64,000 nucleotides of DNA from assembly GCF_000772045.1 (NCBI RefSeq), contig NZ_CP009754.1:1116001-1180000 (forward strand), given 5' to 3'. This DNA is from Streptomyces sp. CCM_MD2014 (GTDB taxonomy: Bacteria; Actinomycetota; Actinomycetes; Streptomycetales; Streptomycetaceae). The position numbers and the translations under genes were made by a program. Below the pieces are notes generated by a model, which was not told the origin of the DNA, ran no database searches, and worked only from the letters and a program-made list of their open reading frames with translations. Shown here one piece after another: positions 56,112 to 64,000 of this stretch. Position 1 is the first letter of the stretch. Each line of letters begins with the position of its first letter.

Positions 56112-57511
56112 GGCCTGCCGGGGTCGGGAGCGCGCCGCGGCGGGAGGCCGTCCGGCGCGGCCCCGGGGGCGAGGACGCCCTCGGCGGGATGGGTGGGGGC
56201 GTCGGCCGGGCGGGCGGGGCCGTCGGCCGGGCGGGCGCTTGTCCCGTCCGCCGGGCGGGCGCTTGTCCCGTCCGCCGGGCGGGCGCTTGTCCCGTCCGCC
56301 GGGCGGGCGCTTGTCCCGTCCGCCGGGCGGGCGCTTGTCCCGTCCGCCGGGCGGGCGCTTGTCCCGTCCGCCGGGCGGGCGCTTGTCCCGTCCGCCGGGC
56401 GGGCGCTTGTCCCGTCCGCCGGGCGGGCGCTTGTCCCGTCCGCCGGGCGGGCGCTTGTCCCGTCCGCCGTACCTGCGGCCGCTGCCGACCCCGCACGCGT
56501 CCCGCCGTACCAGCGCACGACGAGCACGACGGCGCCGGGCAGGCTCGCGACGAAGCTGAGCACCCCGTACACGGCGGCCACGCCCAGCCCGGTGCCGGCT
56601 CCGAGTCCGGCCGCGCCGAACGCCCAGGCGGTGACCCCCTCCCGGGGGCCCCAGCCGCCGACGTTCAGCGGCAGCGTCATGGCGAGCAGCGCGAGCACGG
56701 CCAGCGGTGTCAGTACGGAGACGGAGGCGGCGCTGCCGGCCGCCCGCGCTGCCAGGAGGAACATCGCGAGGTACCCGGCCAGGACGACGGCCGACGACAC
56801 CGCTACCCGCGGCAGGTTCCGCCGGGACAGCAGCGCTGCGCGCGCCTCGGCGGGCATCGCACGCGGGAGCCTCTCACGGGCTGGTGCGGGGGCCCGGTTC
56901 ATGCGCAGGGCGAGGAAGACGGCGAGCGCCCCGGCCAGTGCCATCCCCACGAGCGGCGCCGCGTGCCGGGCCCCGGCCCGCACCGGGGACGGCATGGTGA
57001 GCAGCACCACGACCGCGAGGAGGGTCAGCGCGACCTGTCCGGCGACGCGTTCGAGGACGACGGACCGCACTCCGCGCCCCAGGTCACCGACGCGGCGCCC
57101 GTGCCGCACCGCGCGGTGCACGTCGCCGAGGACGCCGCCGGGGAGGGCGGCGTTGAGGAACAGCGCACGGTAGTAGTCGGCGACGGCCGGGACGAGCGGC
57201 AGCCGGATGCGCAGCCCGCGGGCCACCAGGGCCCAACGCCAGGCGCTGCACACGGTGGTGACGAGCCCGATGCCGAGCGCCGCCAGGAGCGTGGGCGCGT
57301 CGATGCCGCGCAGCCCGCCCAGGAGGGGACCGGCCCCGGTCCGCCACAGGAGTACACCGAGGATGGCGACGCCGGCGAGAGTCCCCAGACGGGTGCGCAG
57401 GGCCCGGCGCCGGGGAGGCGTGTCGCCGTTGCCGTCGGTCGTCGTGGTGTCCCGGCGCGGGGCCGTCGGCACGGGTTCGGCTTCCGCCGCCACCGTCGTC
57501 GGTGCGCTCAC
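55961..57511 (-). CDS. Flippase-like membrane protein (LPG synthase TM / UPF0104 family) with repeat-expanded tail
   Basis: A 516-aa protein. Residues about 45-345 hold eight or so membrane helices with the family landmarks LRIRLPLVPAVADYYRALFLNAALPGGVLGD and LPLNVGGWGPREGVTAW. Relatives flip or modify polyprenyl or phospholipid-linked glycans. Residues about 348-428 are ten copies of TSARPADG; a further 85 Pro-rich residues follow and overlap the convergent amidohydrolase gene by 151 bp, which is unusual and suggests the tail was extended by repeat expansion. GTG at 57511 overlaps the methyltransferase stop. It is last in the minus-strand operon. Confidence 0.78.
   Translation of the reverse strand: MSAPTTVAAEAEPVPTAPRRDTTTTDGNGDTPPRRRALRTRLGTLAGVAILGVLLWRTGAGPLLGGLRGIDAPTLLAALGIGLVTTVCSAWRWALVARGLRIRLPLVPAVADYYRALFLNAALPGGVLGDVHRAVRHGRRVGDLGRGVRSVVLERVAGQVALTLLAVVVLLTMPSPVRAGARHAAPLVGMALAGALAVFLALRMNRAPAPARERLPRAMPAEARAALLSRRNLPRVAVSSAVVLAGYLAMFLLAARAAGSAASVSVLTPLAVLALLAMTLPLNVGGWGPREGVTAWAFGAAGLGAGTGLGVAAVYGVLSFVASLPGAVVLVVRWYGGTRAGSAAAAGTADGTSARPADGTSARPADGTSARPADGTSARPADGTSARPADGTSARPADGTSARPADGTSARPADGTSARPADGTSARPADGPARPADAPTHPAEGVLAPGAAPDGLPPRRAPDPGRPYPRSPPCRGTSAAVRTEKYAPKESARLASSSFPFSAEPSDGRPMTPESV
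56229..56469. repeat. Ten tandem identical 24-bp repeats
   Basis: A 24-bp unit starting GGGCGGGCGCTTGTCC repeats without visible change from about 56229 to 56469, with diverged partial units before it (56189-56228). The unit is a multiple of three and, on the minus strand, encodes TSARPADG inside the flippase-like protein. There are no spacers, so it is not CRISPR. Perfect identity implies recent expansion, and copy number is likely to vary between strains. Confidence 0.95.
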
Positions 57512-58832
57512 GAGGCCCCGCCCGTCGGCCGGCACAGCGCCAGCAGGTCGGTGTGGTGGACGACGACGCGCAGCTCCCCCGCCGCACAGGCGGCCAGGCG
57601 CTCCGCCAGGTACCGGCCGGCCGGCTCGCGCAGTCCGGGTCGCTGTTCCACGGCCGCGCCGACCCAGCCCCGCAGCCACTGCTCGGCGAGCGCGGCCTCG
57701 CCCGGTCCCAGCCGCCAGGGGCTGGGGTGCGCCCGTACGGTGGCACCGTGCGCGGCGAAGGCCTCTGCCGCCGAGGTCACCGCGTCGGGACCGAGCAGGC
57801 CGGTGCGCCGCTGGTGGTCGTTGAACGCCTCGGTGATCTCGGCGTCCAGGGGGTGTGCGGGGGCGAGTTCGACCCGTCCGGCGACGGAGAGCGTCAGCAG
57901 CGCCGGGCAGCCTGCGGCGGCGCAGGCGGCGGCGAGGGTGCCCAGCTCCCCGGCGGTGAGCACGTCCAGCAGAGCGGATGCCGTGACCAGTCCGGCGCCG
58001 GCCAGGGCGTCCGGCGTGAGGCGGGCGAGGTCACCGCGCCGGGTCTCGACGGTGACACGGCTTCCGTCCGCCGCCGAACGCGGGGCGGCGACGGCGGCGA
58101 AGTGCAGGAGGTAGGGGTCGCGGTCGTGGAGCACCCAGTGCTGGGCGCCGTCGAGAAGCGGAGCGAGCCAGCGTCCCATCGAGCCGGTGCCGCAGCCCAG
58201 GTCGTGCACGACCAGTCCGTCCGCCCGGCTCGGCAGGTTGGCGAGCCGGATGCGAAGCGGATCGAGCAGATCGTGCGCCCGCGCGGCGGCATCGGCGGGC
58301 TCACGCAGCCGCAGCCACGCGGGCGCGTACCGCGGCGGGTCGTCGGGGCGCCCGGCGCCGGCCGTGGCGGGTCCGGCCGCGACGGGTTCGCGGAGGCGGA
58401 GGGTGGCTCGCTCCACGGCGGACCCGTCGGGGCCGTCGGTGCCACGCCCGGTGCCCGCCCGGACGGGCTGCGCGGTGGGTTCCTCGGCGACCGCCGCGGT
58501 CCGGTCGGCGGCACCGCGCTCGGCGGTCCCTTCAGTCCGCCGGTCCGTCCCGTCCTCGTCGCCCGTGTCCGCGGGGTCGGTGTGCTCGCAGGAGCGGCCG
58601 ACGGACCAGGCGTCCGGCTGACCGGCGGCCGGGGCGGGCCCGGTGGGCAGGTCCGCTCGCTGTCCCCGCGGTCGCCCCGCGAACGGCTCCGCCGGTCGTG
58701 GCGTCGGCGGGCGTGGCGTCGGTCCGTCGCCGGCCGGTCCGGCGCCGGGGAACACGCCGTTCGCCGACTCGGCGGCGTCCTGGGGGCCGGGCTGGGCCGG
58801 AATGGCTCCCGCGGCCGGTGCCGTCGTCTTCC

Positions 58833-58836
<4 letters not shown>
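57508..58836 (-). CDS. SAM-dependent methyltransferase with long disordered N-terminus
   Basis: A 442-aa protein. Residues 1-165 are low-complexity (Pro/Ala/Gly/Asp/Thr). The class I methyltransferase domain starts with RYAPAWLRLREPADAAARAHDLLDPLRIRL and the SAM motif VVHDLGCGTGSMGRWL (209-224), with an acidic HDRD downstream and TASALLDVLTAGEL. Substrate unknown. ATG at 58836 overlaps the glycosyltransferase stop, and its own stop overlaps the flippase-like GTG, so it is translationally coupled within the orphan cluster. Confidence 0.83.
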
Positions 58837-60496
<1,660 letters not shown>

Positions 60497-60551
60497 CTAT
60501 TACGGCCGGGTGCCTGTCCCTGTTCAGTGGGCCGTACGTCTTTTCTCAAGG

Positions 60552-61562
60552 TCAGGCGCCGCCGCGGGCGTCCGCCCCGCCGTCCTCCCCGTCGTACCGG
60601 ATCCGGTGGCACAGTGCGGGGATCTCGCCGGAGGCCAACCGGGGCATCAGCTCGGGCAGTTCGGCGAAGGCGGACTCGCCGGTGACGAGCGTGTCCAGCG
60701 CCGGGTCGGCGAGCAGGTCGAGGGCGAGGGCCAGCCGGTCGGCGTAGGTGCGGGTGGCGGCGCGGGCCGGGGAGACGGTGCCGACCTGGCTGCCGCGCAG
60801 GGTCAGACGGCGGGAGTGGAAGGCCTCGCCGAGCGGCAGGGCGACGCGCCGGTCGCCGTACCAGCTCAGTTCGACGACGGTGCCCTCGGTCCGCAGCAGC
60901 TCCAGCGACCGTGCGAGCCCGGCCTCCGTCGCGCTGGCGTGCACGACGAGATCGCGGTCGCCGAGGGCGTCGGCGGGGGACGCGAAACCGACGCCGAGCG
61001 CGGCGGCGACCTCCGCCCGGCCGGGATCGGCGTCGACCAACTCGACGCGGACGCCCGGGAAGCGGGCCAGCAGGGCGGCCACCGAGCAGCCGACCATGCC
61101 GCCGCCGACCACGGTGATCCGGTCGCCGACCAGCGGCGCCGCGTCCCACAGCGCGTTGACGGCGGTCTCGACGGTGCCGGCGAGCACGGCCCGCCCGGCG
61201 GGGACGGAGGGCGGCACCGGGGTGACGGCGGCGGCCGGGACGACGTACCGGGTCTGGTGCGGGTAGAGGCAGAACACGGTGCGCCCGGCAAGACGCTCCG
61301 GGCCCTCCTCCACCACACCGACGTTGAGGTAGCCGTACTTCACGGGCCCTGGGAAGTCGCCCTCCTGGAACGGCGCGCGCATCGCCGCGTACTGGTTCCC
61401 GGGCACCCGGCCGCCGAAGACGAGGGTCTCCGTGCCCCGGCTCACGCCGCTGAAGAGCGTACGCACGAGCACGTCGTCCGGGCCCGGTTCCGGCAGCGCC
61501 ACCTCGCGAACGGCACCCCGGCCGGGCGCTTCGAGCCAGAACGAACGTGCCGTGCGGGTCAT
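60552..61562 (-). CDS. MDR-family dehydrogenase without the usual catalytic zinc ligands
   Basis: A 336-aa medium-chain dehydrogenase/reductase. The NAD(P) site is [21 protein letters not shown]. The position of the first zinc ligand (usually Cys) reads [15 protein letters not shown] (38-52), and no structural Cys4 site is seen; this resembles the BchC-like subgroup. The C-terminal part ends with an acidic tail. AGGAGG lies 7 nt before the ATG at 61562. It starts the minus-strand operon of the orphan cluster (115 bp before the PTPS-like gene) and could oxidise or reduce a sugar or polyol intermediate. Confidence 0.83.
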   Translation of the reverse strand: MTRTARSFWLEAPGRGAVREVALPEPGPDDVLVRTLFSGVSRGTETLVFGGRVPGNQYAAMRAPFQEGDFPGPVKYGYLNVGVVEEGPERLAGRTVFCLYPHQTRYVVPAAAVTPVPPSVPAGRAVLAGTVETAVNALWDAAPLVGDRITVVGGGMVGCSVAALLARFPGVRVELVDADPGRAEVAAALGVGFASPADALGDRDLVVHASATEAGLARSLELLRTEGTVVELSWYGDRRVALPLGEAFHSRRLTLRGSQVGTVSPARAATRTYADRLALALDLLADPALDTLVTGESAFAELPELMPRLASGEIPALCHRIRYDGEDGGADARGGA

Positions 61563-61671
61563 GGAAAGTCCTCCTGAACGATCGGGAAGCCACTCACGTA
61601 CCGAGGGATGCACAAGCCGCGCACAAGGCAGCGGCGTTGATCGACTCTGTCACACGGCCGGAGGGTGTTCG

Positions 61672-62472
61672 GTGGCCCTGAACAACACGTACGACGCGTG
61701 CGAACCATACGACCCGTACGACGTCTACGACGCGAGGCCCGTTCAGCAGGAGACCGCGGTGGGAGCGGGCGCGATGCTCCTGCTGCTGGTGCTGCTCGGC
61801 ACCGCGATCGGCATGGGCACGGCCGGCTGGCTGACCGGCCTCGCGTTCGCGTTCGCGAGCTGGGCCGTGCTCTCCCGGGCCCTGCACCGCTCCCGCCTGC
61901 CCTCGTTCGGTCCGGCCAACCGGGTCACCCTCGGCCGGGCCGCTCTCGTCGGCGGCGTCACCGCCCTGGTCGCGGACTCCGTCCGCGGTGCGCCGCCCGT
62001 CTCCCTGCTCGTCGGCCTGACGACCGTGGCCCTGATCCTGGACGGCGTGGACGGCAGGGTCGCCCGCCGCACCGGCACGTCCACACCGCTGGGCGCGCGC
62101 TTCGACATGGAGGTCGACGCGTTCCTGATCCTGGTGCTCAGCGTGTACGTCGCCATGGACCTGGGCCCGTGGGTGCTGCTGATCGGGGGCATGCGGTACG
62201 TGTTCGTGGCCGCGGCCCGGGTGTGGCCGTGGCTGACCGCTCCGCTGCCGCCGAGCACGGCCCGCAAGACGGTGGCCGCGCTCCAGGGCGTGCTGCTGCT
62301 CCTGGCGGGCGCGGACCTGCTGCCGCGCGTCGCGAACGCCGGAGTGGTCGCCGTGGCGCTGGGTCTGCTGGTGTGGTCGTTCGGACGGGACGTGCGGTGG
62401 CTGTGGCGGCGGAACCGGGGGCCTGCCGCTCCCGCCGGCCGTGTCCCCGGCCTCACAGGGCAGTACACCTAG
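61672..62472 (+). CDS. CDP-alcohol phosphotransferase family membrane protein
   Basis: A 266-aa integral membrane enzyme. The family motif is complete: Asp124, Asp127, Gly128, Ala131, Arg132, Gly141, Asp145 and Asp149 in LDGVDGRVARRTG ... GARFDMEVD. Such enzymes join a CDP-activated alcohol or lipid to a second alcohol. The cytoplasmic N-terminus has a curious Tyr-Asp repeat (YDACEPYDPYDVYDA). GTG at 61672 has GGAGGG 6 nt upstream. It is divergent from the dehydrogenase across 109 bp, so it probably belongs to the cluster. It overlaps the convergent SDR stop (CTAG). Confidence 0.87.
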   Translation: MALNNTYDACEPYDPYDVYDARPVQQETAVGAGAMLLLLVLLGTAIGMGTAGWLTGLAFAFASWAVLSRALHRSRLPSFGPANRVTLGRAALVGGVTALVADSVRGAPPVSLLVGLTTVALILDGVDGRVARRTGTSTPLGARFDMEVDAFLILVLSVYVAMDLGPWVLLIGGMRYVFVAAARVWPWLTAPLPPSTARKTVAALQGVLLLLAGADLLPRVANAGVVAVALGLLVWSFGRDVRWLWRRNRGPAAPAGRVPGLTGQYT

Positions 62473-63284
62473 ACTGCCGCGCCGACCCGTCCGGAGGAGC
62501 GGGCCGCGATCCGCCCGCCGATCAGGACGGTGCGCCGGCGGGTGAAGAGCCGGGGCAGCGAGACCATGACGGCGTTCATGCGGCCCGACGGAACACTCGG
62601 CCGCCGGCCGCGGTCCAGGGTGCGCATCGCGGTCGCCACCACCTGCTCGGGGGTCTCGTAACTGCCCTGGTAGGCACCTCCCTCGAGACGGTCGAAGAAC
62701 TCGGTGCGGGTGAGGCCCGGGGCGAGCGAGAGCACGCGCAGGCCGGTGCCGCGGGACTCGTACCACAGCGCCTCGGTGAAGTTGAGGACGAACGCCTTGC
62801 AGGCGGCGTACACCGCCATGTCGGGGACCGGCGTGTAGGCCGCCGCGCTCGCGACGTTGACGAGGATGCCCCGGCCGGAGTCGCGGAGCGGCTCGATGAA
62901 CGCCCGGGTGAGGTCGACGAGGTTGGCCACGTCCACGTTGATCTCGTCGGTGAGGCGATCGGGGTCCTCCCGGTGGAAGGCGCCGTTGGTGCCGAACCCG
63001 GCGTTGTTCACCAGACCGTCGACGCGGATGCCCTGCCCGGCCAGCTCGGCGGCCAGCCGGCGCCCGGCCCCCGGCTCGCTCAGGTCGAGCGGCGCCACGG
63101 TGGCCCGCACACCGTGGTGCCGCGCCCGCAGTTCCGAGGCGAGGTCCTCCAGGCGGTCGCGCCGCCGTGCGACGAGGACGACGTCACTGCCGCGGCGGGC
63201 GAGTTCGCGGGCGAAGGCGGCGCCGATGCCGGAGCTGGCGCCGGTGACGATCGTGGTCTGACCGGAGAAATCGATAGGTGCCAT
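62469..63284 (-). CDS. Short-chain dehydrogenase/reductase
   Basis: A 271-aa classical SDR. Cofactor motif TGASSGIG (residues 16-23), NNAG, catalytic Ser in NVASAAAYTP, and YxxxK as YAACK. An Arg-rich second strand end (ARRRDRLEDL) indicates NADP(H). Substrate unknown. ATG at 63284 lies 7 nt after a good -10 (TACAGT), so the transcript is probably leaderless; GTG at 63293 would lie inside the promoter. It is divergent from a TetR gene, with the promoter overlapping a 17-bp palindrome. Confidence 0.87.
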   Translation of the reverse strand: MAPIDFSGQTTIVTGASSGIGAAFARELARRGSDVVLVARRRDRLEDLASELRARHHGVRATVAPLDLSEPGAGRRLAAELAGQGIRVDGLVNNAGFGTNGAFHREDPDRLTDEINVDVANLVDLTRAFIEPLRDSGRGILVNVASAAAYTPVPDMAVYAACKAFVLNFTEALWYESRGTGLRVLSLAPGLTRTEFFDRLEGGAYQGSYETPEQVVATAMRTLDRGRRPSVPSGRMNAVMVSLPRLFTRRRTVLIGGRIAARSSGRVGAAV

Positions 63285-63291
63285 GCGATGC

Positions 63292-63322
63292 ACTGTAGGC
63301 AGTTACTTGCACTGAGTGCAAG
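63292..63322 (-). promoter_or_regulatory. SDR promoter overlapping a TetR-type operator
   Basis: CTTGCACTGAGTGCAAG (63306-63322) is a perfect 8+1+8 palindrome. On the minus strand it supplies the -35 TTGCAC (63321-63316), 18 bp from TACAGT (63297-63292). A dimer bound here would block the SDR promoter. On the plus strand TATAGG at 63343-63348 is a likely -10 for the TetR gene. Confidence 0.65.
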
Positions 63323-63356
63323 CTATGCATGCGATGCAAAGTTATAGGCTGGGTGC

Positions 63357-63944
63357 ATGGCCGACACCCCCACGCTTCGAGAGCGCGCGCGCCGTGCCGC
63401 ACGCGCGGAGATCGCCGCCACCGCCATGCGGCTCTTCGCGGAGAACGGCTTCGACGCGACGACCGTCGACCAGATCGCCGGCGCCGTGGGCATCTCGCGC
63501 CGCTCCTTCTTCCATTACTTCGGGAGCAAGGAGGACCTCGTCCTGGGCGACACCGAGGCGTTGGGCGAGTCCGTACGGGCCGCGCTGGAGGCCCGCCCGG
63601 ACGACGAGTCGGCCTGGGCGGCCATCCGGGCGGCCTTCCTGACCATCCGCCCTGCGGACAAGACCCAGGAGGAGCAGCTCACCCTCGCCCGCATCCACCA
63701 CGAGGCGCCCTCCGTGCGCGCCCGGCACCTGGAGAAGCACCTGCGCTGGCAGGAACTGCTCGCCCCCGACATCCAGCGCCGCCTCGGCCTCCCCGCGACG
63801 ACGACCCCCGACCCCCGGGCGCTGGCCTTCGTCGCCGCCGCCCTGGCCTGCTTCGACGCGGCCGTCGACGCGTGGTACAGCTCCGGCGGCGCGGAGGACC
63901 CCGAGCGCCTCTTCGACGAGGCGGTGGCGACGCTGCGGGCTTAG
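63357..63944 (+). CDS. TetR-family transcriptional regulator
   Basis: A 195-aa TetR protein. The HTH is residues 24-66 (RLFAENGFDATTVDQIAGAVGISRRSFFHYFGSKEDLVLGD); the rest is a helical ligand domain. ATG at 63357 lies 8 nt after TATAGG, without a ribosome site, suggesting a leaderless mRNA. The palindrome between it and the SDR gene is the probable operator, giving autoregulation and control of the SDR. The remaining 56 bp of the window after its stop show nothing recognisable. Confidence 0.9.
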   Translation: MADTPTLRERARRAARAEIAATAMRLFAENGFDATTVDQIAGAVGISRRSFFHYFGSKEDLVLGDTEALGESVRAALEARPDDESAWAAIRAAFLTIRPADKTQEEQLTLARIHHEAPSVRARHLEKHLRWQELLAPDIQRRLGLPATTTPDPRALAFVAAALACFDAAVDAWYSSGGAEDPERLFDEAVATLRA

Positions 63945-64000
63945 GGACGCCTCGATGGGCGCCTTCGCGCGGACGGGGACGCGGACGACGGCGCGGGCTC

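Noticed and set aside
56229..56469. Possible CRISPR array
   Set aside because: Units are contiguous 24-bp repeats with no spacers and no cas genes; they lie in frame in a coding region.

Overview
The window is a high-GC actinobacterial chromosome segment, almost certainly Streptomyces. The evidence is very high GC at third codon positions, many GTG and TTG starts, dense 4-bp stop/start overlaps, and a complete SapB (ramCSAB/ramR) aerial-hyphae cluster. From memory of that genome, gene content and order match the S. coelicolor interval around SCO6705 down to about SCO6648. No rRNA, tRNA, insertion sequence, phage gene or CRISPR array was seen.

Layout. (1) 1-7302: the end of a DUF3048-like gene, then the protocatechuate branch of the beta-ketoadipate pathway. 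The MarR regulator pcaV is divergent from a tightly coupled pcaI-J-F-H-G-B-L operon, with two palindromic operator candidates between them. (2) 7330-18555: an HTH-less LAL-type ATPase, a DUF2510 membrane protein, a TetR gene divergent from a PAP2 phosphatase/DMT transporter pair around an elaborate inverted repeat, a Tat-exported phospholipase C, an MHS transporter and a decayed DUF4132 gene. (3) 19099-26391: ramR and ramCSAB, which make and export the lanthipeptide morphogen SapB. (4) 26617-32475: a Rieske oxygenase, a 56-aa protein and a reductase in one operon; an MmyB-like ligand-binding protein without HTH divergent from an HTH regulator; a Sfp-type phosphopantetheinyl transferase coupled to a metallophosphoesterase. 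(5) 32763-43024: an ATP-grasp enzyme, a GH4 glycosidase, an IclR regulator, a NarL-type two-component pair, a frameshifted MMPL transporter, a secreted GH16-CBM6 glucanase behind a LacI-type operator, and an AraC regulator. (6) 43182-51688: a pentose-phosphate operon tkt-tal-zwf-opcA-pgi-gnd. (7) 51745-54587: a beta-helix membrane protein and a serine beta-lactamase-like esterase. (8) 54608-62472: an orphan cluster built around an altered GTP cyclohydrolase II. (9) 62469-63944: an SDR and a TetR gene that appear to share an operator and to be leaderless.

The best candidate for an undescribed system is region 8. The GTP cyclohydrolase II has Met120 where canonical enzymes have Tyr, the change reported for a S. 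coelicolor paralogue that stops at the formamidopyrimidine FAPy. Beside it are a creatininase-superfamily amidohydrolase (as in archaeal FAPy deformylation), a T-fold PTPS homologue that has lost its catalytic triad and a zinc ligand, a GT4 glycosyltransferase, a SAM methyltransferase, a zinc-ligand-poor MDR dehydrogenase, a CDP-alcohol phosphotransferase and a flippase-like membrane protein. The flippase-like gene carries ten identical in-frame 24-bp repeats. Together they suggest a GTP-derived pyrimidine or pterin-like metabolite that is glycosylated, methylated and perhaps lipid-linked; the product is unknown.
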